Assembly (NCBI GenBank): GCA_030268105.1
Contig: BSDZ01000114.1
Span: forward strand, 806,001 to 870,000
Direction of reading: 5' to 3'
DNA length: 64,000 nt
Source of the DNA: Volvox africanus
Lineage: Eukaryota > Chlorophyta > Chlorophyceae > Chlamydomonadales > Volvocaceae
A program made the translations under genes and the position numbers. This document shows positions 22,501 through 36,100 of this stretch, piece by piece; the first letter of the stretch is position 1; every line of letters starts with the position of its first letter. The notes beneath the pieces were generated by a model. That model was not told where the DNA came from and made no database searches. It saw only the letters and a list, made by a program, of their open reading frames with translations.

Positions 22501-25500
22501 AAGCCATGAAAGCCACGAAAGCCAGCCTTGGTGGCCCCCCCGGCCGGAAAACAACCAAGGTACGGTAAAAGCCACGAAAGCCATGAAAGCCATGAAAGCC
22601 AGCTTTGGTGACTCCCCCGGCCGGAAAACAACCAAGGTACGGCAAAAGCCACAAAAAATATGAAAGCCACGAAAGCCAGCTTTGGTGGCCCTCCCGGCCG
22701 GAAAACAACCATGGTACGGCGAAAGCCACGAAAGCCATGAAAGCCACGAAAGCCAGCTTTGGTGGTCCCCCTCAGCCGGAAAACAACAAAGGTACGGGGA
22801 AAGCCACGAAAGCCACGAAAGCCAGCTTTGGTGGCCCCCCCGGCCCGAAAACAACTAAGGTACAGCGAAAGCCACGAAAGGCATGAAAGCCACCAAAGCC
22901 AGCATTGGTGGCCCCCCCCCAGCCGGAAAACAACCAAGGTATGGCGAAAGCCACGAAAGCCATGAAAGCCAACTTTGTTGGCGCCCCCGGCCGGAAAACA
23001 ACCAAGGTACGGCGAAAGCCACAAAAAGCATGAAAGCCACGAAAGCCAGCTTTGGTGGCTCCCCCAGCCGGAAAACAACCAAGGTACGGCAAAAGCCACA
23101 AAAAGCATGAAAGCCATGAAAGCCAGCTTTGGTGGCCCCCCCGGCCGGAAAACAACCATGGTACGGCGAAAGCCATGAAAGCCACGAAAGCCACGAAAGC
23201 AAGCTTTGGCAGGCCCCCCGGCCGGAAAACAACCAAGGTACGGCAAAAGCCATGATGGTCAAGAAAGCCACGAAAGCCACGAAAGCCAGCTTTGGTGGCC
23301 CCCCCCGGCCGGAAAACAATAAAGGTACGGCAAAAGCAACGAAAGCCATAAAAGCCACGAAAGCCAGCTTTGGTGGCCCTCCCGACCGGAAAACAACCAA
23401 GGTACGGCAAAAGCCACGAAAGCCATGAAAGCCCCGAAAGACAGCTTTGGTGGCATCCCCGGCCGGAAAACAACTAAGGTACGGCGTAAGCCACGAAAGC
23501 CATGAAAGCCATGAAAGCCACGAAAGCCAGCTTAGGTGGCCAGCCCGGCCGGAAAACAACCATGGTACGGTAAAAGCCACGAAAGCCAGCTTTGGTGGCC
23601 CCCCCGGCCGGTAAACAACCAAGGTACGGTGAAAGCCACAAAAACCATGAAAGCCACGAAAGCCAGCTTTGGTGGCTCCCCCAGCCGGAAAACAACCAAG
23701 GTACGGCAAAAGCCACAAAAAGCATGAAAGCCACGAAAGCCAGCTTTGGTGGCCCCCCCGGCCGGAAAACAACCATGGTACGGCGAAAGCCACAAAAACC
23801 ATGAAAGCCACGAAAGCCAGCTTTGGTGGCTCCCCCAGCCGGAAAACAACCAAGGTACGGCAAAAGCCACAAAAAGCATGAAAGCCACGAAAGCCAGCTT
23901 TGGTGGCTCCCCCAGCCGGAAAACAACCATGGTACGGTAAAAGCCACGAAAGTCATGAAAGCCACGAAAGCCAGCCTTGGTGGCCCCCCCGGCCGGAAAA
24001 CAACCAAGGTACGGTGAAAGCCACAAAAACCATGAAAGCCACGAAAGCCAGCTTTGGTGGCTCCCCCAGCCGGAAAACAACCAAGGTACGGCAAAAGCCA
24101 CAAAAAGCATGAAAGCCACGAAAGCCAGCTTTGGTGGCCCCCCCGGCCGGAAAACAACCATGGTACGGCGAAAGCCATGAAAGCCACGAAAGCCACGAAA
24201 GCAAGCTTTGGCAGGCCCCCCGGCCGGAAAACAACCAAGGTACGGCAAAAGCCATGATGGTCAAGAAAGCCACGAAAGCCACGAAAGCCAGCTTTGGTGG
24301 CCCCCCCCGGCCGGAAAACAATAAAGGTACGGCAAAAGCCACGAAAGCCATGAAAGCCACGAAAGACAGCTTTGGTGGCACCCCCGGCCGGAAAACAACA
24401 AAGGTACGGCGTAAGCCACGAAAGCCATGAAAGCCACGAAAGCCAGCTTAGGTGGCCAGCCCGGCCGGAAAACAACCATGGTACGGTAAAAGCCACGAAA
24501 GTCATGAAAGCCACGAAAGCCAGCCTTGGTGGCCCCCCCGGCCGGAAAACAACCAAGGTACGGTGAAAGCCACGAAAGCCATGAAAGCCACGAAAGCCAG
24601 CTTTGGTGGTTGCCCGGCCGGAAAACAACCAAGGTACGGCAAAAGCCACAAAAAATATGAAAGCCACGAAAGTCAGCTTTGGTGGCCCCCCCGGCCGGAA
24701 AACAACCATGGTACGGCGAAAGCCACGAAAGCCATGAAAGCCACGAAAGCCAGCTTTGGTGGCCCCCCTCAGCCGGAAAACAACAAAGGTACGGTGAAAG
24801 CCACGAAAGCCACGAAAGCCAGCTTTGGTGGCCCCCCCCCAGCCGGAAAACAACCAAGGTATGGCGAAAGCCACGAAAGCCATGAAAGCCAACTTTGTTG
24901 GCGCCCCCGGCCGGAAAACAACCAAGGTACGGCGAAAGCCACGAAAGCCACGAAAGCCAGCTTTGGTGGCCCCCCCGGCCGAAAAACAATAAAGGTACGG
25001 CAAAAGCCACGAAAGCCATGAAAGCCACGAAAGACAGCTTTGGTGGCACCTCCGGCCGGAAAACAACAATGGTACGGCGTAAGCCACGAAAGCCATGAAA
25101 GCCACGAAAGCCAGCTTAGGTGGCCAGCCCGGCCGGAAAACAACCATAGTACGGTAAAAGCCACGAAAGTCATGAAAGCCACGAAAGCCAGCCTTGGTGG
25201 CCCCCCCGGCCGGAAAACAACCAAGGTACGGTGAAAGCCACAAAAACCATGAAAGCCACGAAAGCCAGCTTTGGTGGCTCCCCCAGCCGGAAAACAACCA
25301 AGGTACGGCAAAAGCCACAAAAAGCATGAAAGCCACGAAAGCCAGCTTTGGTGGCCCCCCCGGCCGGAAAACAACCATGGTACGGCGAAAGCCATGAAAG
25401 CCACGAAAGCCACGAAAGCAAGCTTTGGCAGGCCCCCCGGCCGGAAAACAACCAAGGTACGGCAAAAGCCATGATGGTCAAGAAAGCCACGAAAGCCACG

Positions 25501-27500
25501 AAAGCCAGCTTTGGTGGCCCCCCCGGCCGGAAAACAATAAAGGTACGGCAAAAGCCACGAAAGCCATGAAAGCCACGAAAGACAGCTTTGGTGGCACCCC
25601 CGGCCGGAAAACAACAATGGTACGGCGTAAGCCACGAAAGCCATGAAAGCCACGAAAGCCAGCTTAGGTGGCCAGCCCGGCCGGAAAACAACCATAGTAC
25701 GGTAAAAGCCACGAAAGTCATGAAAGCCACGAAAGCCAGCCTTGGTGGCCCCCCCGGCCGGAAAACAACCAAGGTACGGTGAAAGCCACAAAAACCATGA
25801 AAGCCACGAAAGCCAGCTTTGGTGGCTCCCCCAGCCGGAAAACAACCAAGGTACGGCAAAAGCCACAAAAAGCATGAAAGCCACGAAAGCCAGCTTTGGT
25901 GGCCCCCCCGGCCGGAAAACAACCATGGTACGGCGAAAGCCATGAAAGCCACGAAAGCCACGAAAGCAAGCTTTGGCAGGCCCCCCGGCCGGAAAACAAC
26001 CAAGGTACGGCAAAAGCCATGATGGTCAAGAAAGCCACGAAAGCCACGAAAGCCAGCTTTGGTGGCCCCCCCCGGCCGGAAAACAATAAAGGTACGGCAA
26101 AAGCCACGAAAGCCATGAAAGCCACGAAAGACAGCTTTGGTGGCACCCCCGGCCGGAAAACAACAAAGGTACGGCGTAAGCCACGAAAGCCATGAAAGCC
26201 ACGAAAGCCAGCTTAGGTGGCCAGCCCGGCCGGAAAACAACCATGGTACGGTAAAAGCCACGAAAGTCATGAAAGCCACGAAAGCCAGCCTTGGTGGCCC
26301 CCCCGGCCGGAAAACAACCAAGGTACGGTAAAAGCCACGAAAGCCATGAAAGCCACGAAAGCCAGCTTTGGTGGCTCCCCCGGCCGGAAAACAACCAAGG
26401 TACGGCAAAAGCCATGATGGTCAAGAAAGCCACGAAAGCCACGAAAGCCAGCTTTGGTGGCCCCCCCGGCCCTAAAACAATAAAGGTACGGCAAAAGCCA
26501 CGAAAGCCATGAAAGCCACGAAAGACAGCTTTGGTGGCACCCCCGGCCGGAAAACAACAATGGTACGGCGTAAGCCACGAAAGCCATGAAAGCCACGAAA
26601 GCCAGCTTAGGTGGCCAGCCCGGCCGGAAAACAACCATAGTACGGTAAAAGCCACGAAAGTCATGAAAGCCACGAAAGCCAGCCTTGGTGGCCCCCCCGG
26701 CCGGAAAACAACCAAGGTACGGTGAAAGCCACAAAAACCATGAAAGCCACGAAAGCCAGCTTTGGTGGCTCCCCCAGCCGGAAAACAACCAAGGTACGGC
26801 AAAAGCCACAAAAAGCATGAAAGCCACGAAAGCCAGCTTTGGTGGCCCCCCCGGCCGGAAAACAACCATGGTACGGCGAAAGCCATGAAAGCCACGAAAG
26901 CCACGAAAGCAAGCTTTGGCAGGCCCCCCGGCCGGAAAACAACCAAGGTACGGCAAAAGCCATGATGGTCAAGAAAGCCACGAAAGCCACGAAAGCCAGC
27001 TTTGGTGGCCCCCCCCGGCCGGAAAACAATAAAGGTACGGCAAAAGCCACGAAAGCCATGAAAGCCACGAAAGACAGCTTTGGTGGCACCCCCGGCCGGA
27101 AAACAACAAAGGTACGGCGTAAGCCACGAAAGCCATGAAAGCCACGAAAGCCAGCTTAGGTGGCCAGCCCGGCCGGAAAACAACCATGGTACGGTAAAAG
27201 CCACGAAAGTCATGAAAGCCACGAAAGCCAGCCTTGGTGGCCCCCCCGGCCGGAAAACAACCAAGGTACGGTAAAAGCCACGAAAGCCATGAAAGCCACG
27301 AAAGCCAGCTTTGGTGGCTCCCCCGGCCGGAAAACAACCAAGGTACGGCAAAAGCCACAAAAAATATGAAAGCCACGAAAGTCAGCTTTGGTGGCCCCCC
27401 CGGCCGGAAAACAACCATGGTACGGCGAAAGCCACGAAAGCCATGAAAGCCACGAAAGCCAGCTTTGGTGGCCCCCCTCAGCCGGAAAACAACAAAGGTA
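22000..27500 (+). repeat. Higher-order repeat block D: short units of 548, 943 and 1,217 bp
   Basis: Matching segments lie at 25040, 25588 and 26531 (548 and 943 bp apart) and at 24054 and 25271 (1,217 bp). From about 23,590 to 24,180 strict 77-bp monomers of one variant (GGTGGCTCCCCCAGCCGG, CACAAAAAGCATGAAAGC) follow one another in a simple tandem. This block therefore mixes simple tandem monomers with short higher-order units. Confidence 0.75.
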
Positions 27501-27799
27501 CGGTGAAAGCCACGAAAGCCACGAAAGCCAGCTTTGGTGGCCCCCCCCCAGCCGGAAAACAACCAAGGTATGGCGAAAGCCACGAAAGCCATGAAAGCCA
27601 ACTTTGTTGGCGCCCCCGGCCGGAAAACAACCAAGGTACGGCGAAAGCCACGAAAGCCACGAAAGCCAGCTTTGGTGGCCCCCCCGGCCGAAAAACAACC
27701 AAGGTACGGCGAAAGCCACAAAAGCCATGAAAGCCACAAAAGACAGCTTTGGTGGCCCCCCCCAGCCGGAAAACAACCAAGGTATGGCGAAAGCCACGA

Positions 27800-30700
27800 A
27801 AGCCATGAAAGCCAACTTTAGTGGCGCCCCCGGCCGGAAAACAACCAAGATACGGCGGAAGCCACTAAAGCCACGAAAGCTAGCTTTGGCAGCCCCCTTG
27901 GCCGGAAAACAACCAAGGTACCAAGGTACGGCAAAAGCCACGAAAGCCATGAAAGCCACGAAAGCCAGCTTTGGTGGCCCCCCCCAGCCGGAAAACAACC
28001 AAGGTACGGCGAAAGCCACAAAAGCCATGAAAGCCACGAAAGCCACGAAAGCCAGCTTTGGTTGCCCCCCCAGCCGGAAAACAACCAAGGTACGGCGAAA
28101 GCCACAAAAGCCATGAAAGCCACGAAAGCCAGCTTTGGTGGCCCCCTTCAGCCGGAAAACACCAAAGGTACGGCGAAAGCCACGAAAGCAACGAAAGCCA
28201 GCTTTGGTGGCCCCCCCGGCCGAAAAACAACCAAGGTACGGCGAAAGCCACAAAAGCCATGAAAGCCACGAAAGCCACGAAAGATAGCTTTGGTGGCCCC
28301 CCCCAGCCGGAAAACAACCAAGGTACGGCGAAAGCCACGAAAGCCCTGAAAGCCACGAAAGCCAGCTTTTGTGGCCCCCCGGCCGGAAAACAACCAAGGT
28401 ACGGCAAAAGCCATGATGGTCAAGAAAGCCACGAAAGCCACGAAAGCCAGCTTTGGTGGCCCCCCCCAGCCCGAAAACAATTAAGGTACGGCCAATGCCA
28501 CGAAAGCCATGAAAGCCACGAAAGCCAGCTTTGGTGGCGCTTCCAACCGGAAAACAACCATGGTACGGTGAAAGCCACGAAAGTCATGGAAGCCACGAAA
28601 GCCAGCTTTGGTGGCCCCCCCGGCCGGAAAAAAACCAAGGTACAGCGAAAGCCATGATGGTCAAGAAAGCCACGAAAGCCACGAAAGCCAGCTTTGGTGG
28701 CCCCCCCCAGCCGGAAAACAATGAAGGTACGGTGAAAGCCACGAAAGCCATGAAAGCCACGAAAGCCAGCTTTGGTGGCCCTCCCGACCGGAAAACAACC
28801 AAGGTACGGCAAAAGCCACGAAAGCCATGAAAGCCACGAAAGACAGCTTTGGTGGCCCCCCCGGCCGGAAAACAACCTAGGTACGGCAAAAGCCACGAAA
28901 GCCATGAAAGCCACGAAAGACAGCTTTGGTGGCCCCCCCGGCCGGAAAACAACCTAGGTACGGCGTAAGCCACGAAAGCCATGAAAGCCACGAAAGCCAG
29001 CTTTGGTGGCCCTCCCGACCGGAAAACAACCATGGTACGGCGAAAGCCATGAAAGCCATGAAAGCCACGAAAGCAAGCTTTGGCAGGCCCCCCGGAAAAC
29101 AACCAAGGTACGGCGGAAGCAACGAAAGCCACAAAAGCCACAACAGCCAGCTTTGGTGGCCCCCCGGCCGGAAAACAACCAAGGTACGGCGAAAGCCACG
29201 AAAGCCAGCTTTGGTGGCCCCCCCGGCCGGAAAACAACCATGGTACGGCGAAAGCCATAAAAGCCACGAAAGCCATGAAAGCATGCTTTGGTGGCCCCCC
29301 GGCCGGAAAACAACCTAGGTACGGTGAAGGCCACGAAAGCCATGAAAGCCAGCTTTGGTGGCCCCCCGGCCAGAAAACAACCTAGGTACGGCAAAAGCCA
29401 TTATGGCCAAGAAAGCCACGAAAGCCACGAAAGCCAGCTATGGTGGCCCCCCCGGCCGGAAAACAACCAAGGTACGGCGAAAGCCACGAAAGCCACGAAA
29501 GCCATGAAAGCCAGCTTTGGTGGCTCCCCAGCCGGAAAAGAACCTAGGTACGGCAAAAGCCATTATGGCCAAGAAAGCCACGAAAGCCACGAAAGCCAGC
29601 TTTGGTGGCCCCCCCGGCCGGAAAACAACCAAGGTACGGCAAAAGCCACGAAAGCCACGAAAGCCATGAAAGCCAGCTTTGGTGGCTCCCCAGCCGGAAA
29701 AGAACCTAGGTACGGCAAAAGCCATTATGGCCAAGAAAGCCACGAAAGCCACGAAAGCCAGCTTTGGTGGCCCCCCCGGCCGGAAAACAACCAAGGTACG
29801 GCGAAAGCCACGAAAGCCACGAAAGCCACAAAAGCCAGCTTTGGTGGCCCCCCCCAGCCCGAAAACAATTAAGGTACGGCGAATGCCACGAAAGCCATGA
29901 AAGCCACGAAAGCCAGCTTTGGTGGCCCCCCCGGCCGGAAAACAACCATGGTACGGCGAAAGCCACGAAAGCCATGAAAGCCACGAAAGCCAGCTTTGGT
30001 GGCCCCCCTCAGCCGGAAAACAACCAAGGTACGGTGAAAGCCACGAAAGCCACGAAAGCCAGCTTTAATGGCCCCCCCCCAGCCGGAAAACAACCAAGGT
30101 ATGGCGAAAGCCACGAAAGCCATGAAAGCCAACTTTGTTGGCGCCCCCGGCCGGAAAACAACCAAGGTACGGCGAAAGCCACGAAAGCCACGAAAGCCAG
30201 CTTTGGTGGCCCCCCCGGCCGAAAAACAACCAAGGTACGGCGAAAGCCACAAAAGCCATGAAAGCCACAAAAGACAGCTTTGGTGGCCCCCCCCAGCCGG
30301 AAAACAACCAAGGTATGGCGAAAGCCACGAAAGCCATGAAAGCCAACTTTAGTGGCGCCCCCGGCCGGAAAACAACCAAGATACGGCGGAAGCCACTAAA
30401 GCCACGAAAGCTAGCTTTGGCAGCCCCCTTGGCCGGAAAACAACCAAGGTACCAAGGTACGGCAAAAGCCACGAAAGCCATGAAAGCCACGAAAGCCAGC
30501 TTTGGTGGCCCCCCCCAGCCGGAAAACAACCAAGGTACGGCGAAAGCCACAAAAGCCATGAAAGCCACGAAAGCCACGAAAGCCAGCTTTGGTTGCCCCC
30601 CCAGCCGGAAAACAACCAAGGTACGGCGAAAGCCACAAAAGCCATGAAAGCCACGAAAGCCAGCTTTGGTGGCCCCCTTCAGCCGGAAAACACCAAAGGT

Positions 30701-33118
30701 ACGGCGAAAGCCACGAAAGCAACGAAAGCCAGCTTTGGTGGCCCCCCCGGCCGAAAAACAACCAAGGTACGGCGAAAGCCACAAAAGCCATGAAAGCCAC
30801 GAAAGCCACGAAAGATAGCTTTGGTGGCCCCCCCCAGCCGGAAAACAACCAAGGTACGGCGAAAGCCACGAAAGCCCTGAAAGCCACGAAAGCCAGCTTT
30901 TGTGGCCCCCCGGCCGGAAAACAACCAAGGTACGGCAAAAGCCATGATGGTCAAGAAAGCCACGAAAGCCACGAAAGCCAGCTTTGGTGGCCCCCCCCAG
31001 CCCGAAAACAATTAAGGTACGGCCAATGCCACGAAAGCCATGAAAGCCACGAAAGCCAGCTTTGGTGGCGCTTCCAACCGGAAAACAACCATGGTACGGT
31101 GAAAGCCACGAAAGTCATGGAAGCCACGAAAGCCAGCTTTGGTGGCCCCCCCGGCCGGAAAAAAACCAAGGTACAGCGAAAGCCATGATGGTCAAGAAAG
31201 CCACGAAAGCCACGAAAGCCAGCTTTGGTGGCCCCCCCCAGCCGGAAAACAATGAAGGTACGGTGAAAGCCACGAAAGCCATGAAAGCCACGAAAGCCAG
31301 CTTTGGTGGCCCTCCCGACCGGAAAACAACCAAGGTACGGCAAAAGCCACGAAAGCCATGAAAGCCACGAAAGACAGCTTTGGTGGCCCCCCCGGCCGGA
31401 AAGCAACCTAGGTACGGCAAAAGCCACGAAAGCCATGAAAGCCACGAAAGACAGCTTTGGTGGCCCCCCCGGCCGGAAAACAACCTAGGTACGGCGTAAG
31501 CCACGAAAGCCATGAAAGCCACGAAAGCCAGCTTTGGTGGCCCTCCCGACCGGAAAACAACCATGGTACGGCGAAAGCCATGAAAGCCATGAAAGCCACG
31601 AAAGCAAGCTTTGGCAGGCCCCCCGGAAAACAACCAAGGTACGGCGGAAGCAACGAAAGCCACAAAAGCCACAACAGCCAGCTTTGGTGGCCCCCCCCAG
31701 CCCGAAAACAATTAAGGTACGGCCAATGCCACGAAAGCCATGAAAGCCACGAAAGCCAGCTTTGGTGGCGCTTCCAACCGGAAAACAACCATGGTACGGT
31801 GAAAGCCACGAAAGTCATGGAAGCCACGAAAGCCAGCTTTGGTGGCCCCCCCGGCCGGAAAAAAACCAAGGTACAGCGAAAGCCACGAAAGCCACGAAAG
31901 CCACGAAAGACAGCTTTGGTGGCCCCCCCGGCCGGAAAACAACCAAGGTACGGCAAAAGCCATTATGGCCAAGAAAGCCACGAAAGCCACGAAAGCCAGC
32001 TTTGGTGGCCCCCCCGGCCGGAAAACAACCAAGGTACGGCAAAAGCCATTATGGCCAAGAAAGCCACGAAAGCCACGAAAGCCAGCTTTGGTGGCCCCCC
32101 GGCCGGAAAACAACCAAGGTACAGCGAAAGCCACGAAAGCCACGAAAGACAGCTTTGGTGGCCCTCCCGACCGGAAAACAACCCAGGTACGGCAAAAGCC
32201 ACGAAAGCCATGAAAGCCACGAAAGACAGCTTTGGTGGCCCCCCCGGCCGGAAAACAACCAAGGTACGGCAAAAGCCATTATGGCCAAGAAAGCCACGAA
32301 AGCCACGAAAGCCAGCTTTGGTGGCCCCCCGGCCGGAAAACAACCAAGGTACAGCGAAAGCCACGAAAGCCACGAAAGCAACCAAAGCCAGCTTGGGTGG
32401 CCCCCCCGGCCGGAAAACAACCATGGTACGGCGAAAGCCATGAAAGCCACGAAAGCCACGAAAGCAAGCTTTGGCAGGACCCCGGAAAACAACCAAGGTA
32501 CGGCGGAAGCAACGAAAGCCACAAAAGCCACAACAGCCAGCTTTGGTGGCCCCCCGGCCGGAAAACAACCAAGGTACGGCGAAAGCCACGAAAGCCAGCT
32601 TTGGTGGCCCCCCCGGCCGGAAAGCAACCAAGGTACGGCGAAAGCCATGAAAGCCACGAAAGCCATGAAAGCATGCTTTGGTGGCCCCCCGGCCGGAAAA
32701 CAACCTAGGTACGGTGAAGGCCACGAAAGCCATGAAAGCCAGCTTTGGTGGCCCCCCGGCCAGAAAACAACCTAGGTACGGCAAAAGCCATTATGGCCAA
32801 GAAAGCCACGAAAGCCACGAAAGCCAGCTATGGTGGCCCCCCCGGCCGGAAAACAACCAAGGTACGGCGAAAGCCACGAAAGCCACGAAAGCCATGAAAG
32901 CCAGCTTTGGTGGCTCCCCAGCCGGAAAAGAACCTAGGTACGGCAAAAGCCATTATGGCCAAGAAAGCCACGAAAGCCACGAAAGCCAGCTTTGGTGGCC
33001 CTCCCGACCGGAAAACAACCAAGGTACGGCAAAAGCCACGAAAGCCATGAAAGCCACGAAAGACAGCTTTGGTGGCCCCCCCGGCCGGAAAACAACCTAG
33101 GTACGGCAAAAGCCACGA
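27800..33118 (+). repeat. Higher-order repeat block E, copy 1 of a 5,319-bp unit
   Basis: This stretch aligns with 33119-38438 at a constant offset of 5,319 bp, changing to 5,320 after a 1-bp difference near 32,477 (GGACCCCGG versus GGCCCCCCGG). Inside the unit a shorter block repeats at 2,531 bp (28058 and 30589). The GGTACCAAGGTACGG marker stands at 27917 and 30448. Only scattered base changes separate the two 5.3-kb copies, which points to a recent duplication. Confidence 0.85.
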
Positions 33119-36100
33119 AAGCCATGAAAGCCAACTTTAGTGGCGCCCCCGGCCGGAAAACAACCAAGATACGGCGGAAGCCACTAAAGCCACGAAAGCT
33201 AGCTTTGGCAGCCCCCTTGGCCGGAAAACAACCAAGGTACCAAGGTACGGCAAAAGCCACGAAAGCCATGAAAGCCACGAAAGCCAGCTTTGGTGGCCCC
33301 CCCCAGCCGGAAAACAACCAAGGTACGGCGAAAGCCACAAAAGCCATGAAAGCCACGAAAGCCACGAAAGCCAGCTTTGGTTGCCCCCCCAGCCGGAAAA
33401 CAACCAAGGTACGGCGAAAGCCACAAAAGCCATGAAAGCCACGAAAGCCAGCTTTGGTGGCCCCCTTCAGCCGGAAAACACCAAAGGTACGGCGAAAGCC
33501 ACGAAAGCAACGAAAGCCAGCTTTGGTGGCCCCCCCGGCCGAAAAACAACCAAGGTACGGCGAAAGCCACAAAAGCCATGAAAGCCACGAAAGCCACGAA
33601 AGATAGCTTTGGTGGCCCCCCCCAGCCGGAAAACAACCAAGGTACGGCGAAAGCCACGAAAGCCCTGAAAGCCACGAAAGCCAGCTTTTGTGGCCCCCCG
33701 GCCGGAAAACAACCAAGGTACGGCAAAAGCCATGATGGTCAAGAAAGCCACGAAAGCCACGAAAGCCAGCTTTGGTGGCCCCCCCCAGCCCGAAAACAAT
33801 TAAGGTACGGCCAATGCCACGAAAGCCATGAAAGCCACGAAAGCCAGCTTTGGTGGCGCTTCCAACCGGAAAACAACCATGGTACGGTGAAAGCCACGAA
33901 AGTCATGGAAGCCACGAAAGCCAGCTTTGGTGGCCCCCCCGGCCGGAAAAAAACCAAGGTACAGCGAAAGCCATGATGGTCAAGAAAGCCACGAAAGCCA
34001 CGAAAGCCAGCTTTGGTGGCCCCCCCCAGCCGGAAAACAATGAAGGTACGGTGAAAGCCACGAAAGCCATGAAAGCCACGAAAGCCAGCTTTGGTGGCCC
34101 TCCCGACCGGAAAACAACCAAGGTACGGCAAAAGCCACGAAAGCCATGAAAGCCACGAAAGACAGCTTTGGTGGCCCCCCCGGCCGGAAAACAACCTAGG
34201 TACGGCAAAAGCCACGAAAGCCATGAAAGCCACGAAAGACAGCTTTGGTGGCCCCCCCGGCCGGAAAACAACCTAGGTACGGCGTAAGCCACGAAAGCCA
34301 TGAAAGCCACGAAAGCCAGCTTTGGTGGCCCTCCCGACCGGAAAACAACCATGGTACGGCGAAAGCCATGAAAGCCATGAAAGCCACGAAAGCAAGCTTT
34401 GGCAGGCCCCCCGGAAAACAACCAAGGTACGGCGGAAGCAACGAAAGCCACAAAAGCCACAACAGCCAGCTTTGGTGGCCCCCCGGCCGGAAAACAACCA
34501 AGGTACGGCGAAAGCCACGAAAGCCAGCTTTGGTGGCCCCCCCGGCCGGAAAACAACCATGGTACGGCGAAAGCCATAAAAGCCACGAAAGCCATGAAAG
34601 CATGCTTTGGTGGCCCCCCGGCCGGAAAACAACCTAGGTACGGTGAAGGCCACGAAAGCCATGAAAGCCAGCTTTGGTGGCCCCCCGGCCAGAAAACAAC
34701 CTAGGTACGGCAAAAGCCATTATGGCCAAGAAAGCCACGAAAGCCACGAAAGCCAGCTATGGTGGCCCCCCCGGCCGGAAAACAACCAAGGTACGGCGAA
34801 AGCCACGAAAGCCACGAAAGCCATGAAAGCCAGCTTTGGTGGCTCCCCAGCCGGAAAAGAACCTAGGTACGGCAAAAGCCATTATGGCCAAGAAAGCCAC
34901 GAAAGCCACGAAAGCCAGCTTTGGTGGCCCCCCCGGCCGGAAAACAACCAAGGTACGGCAAAAGCCACGAAAGCCACGAAAGCCATGAAAGCCAGCTTTG
35001 GTGGCTCCCCAGCCGGAAAAGAACCTAGGTACGGCAAAAGCCATTATGGCCAAGAAAGCCACGAAAGCCACGAAAGCCAGCTTTGGTGGCCCCCCCGGCC
35101 GGAAAACAACCAAGGTACGGCGAAAGCCACGAAAGCCACGAAAGCCACAAAAGCCAGCTTTGGTGGCCCCCCCCAGCCCGAAAACAATTAAGGTACGGCG
35201 AATGCCACGAAAGCCATGAAAGCCACGAAAGCCAGCTTTGGTGGCCCCCCCGGCCGGAAAACAACCATGGTACGGCGAAAGCCACGAAAGCCATGAAAGC
35301 CACGAAAGCCAGCTTTGGTGGCCCCCCTCAGCCGGAAAACAACCAAGGTACGGTGAAAGCCACGAAAGCCACGAAAGCCAGCTTTAATGGCCCCCCCCCA
35401 GCCGGAAAACAACCAAGGTATGGCGAAAGCCACGAAAGCCATGAAAGCCAACTTTGTTGGCGCCCCCGGCCGGAAAACAACCAAGGTACGGCGAAAGCCA
35501 CGAAAGCCACGAAAGCCAGCTTTGGTGGCCCCCCCGGCCGAAAAACAACCAAGGTACGGCGAAAGCCACAAAAGCCATGAAAGCCACAAAAGACAGCTTT
35601 GGTGGCCCCCCCCAGCCGGAAAACAACCAAGGTATGGCGAAAGCCACGAAAGCCATGAAAGCCAACTTTAGTGGCGCCCCCGGCCGGAAAACAACCAAGA
35701 TACGGCGGAAGCCACTAAAGCCACGAAAGCTAGCTTTGGCAGCCCCCTTGGCCGGAAAACAACCAAGGTACCAAGGTACGGCAAAAGCCACGAAAGCCAT
35801 GAAAGCCACGAAAGACAGCTTTGGTGGCCCCCCCCAGCCGGAAAACAACCAAGGTACGGCGAAAGCCACAAAAGCCATGAAAGCCACGAAAGCCACGAAA
35901 GCCAGCTTTGGTTGCCCCCCCAGCCGGAAAACAACCAAGGTACGGCGAAAGCCACAAAAGCCATGAAAGCCACGAAAGCCAGCTTTGGTGGCCCCCTTCA
36001 GCCGGAAAACACCAAAGGTACGGCGAAAGCCACGAAAGCAACGAAAGCCAGCTTTGGTGGCCCCCCCGGCCGAAAAACAACCAAGGTACGGCGAAAGCCA

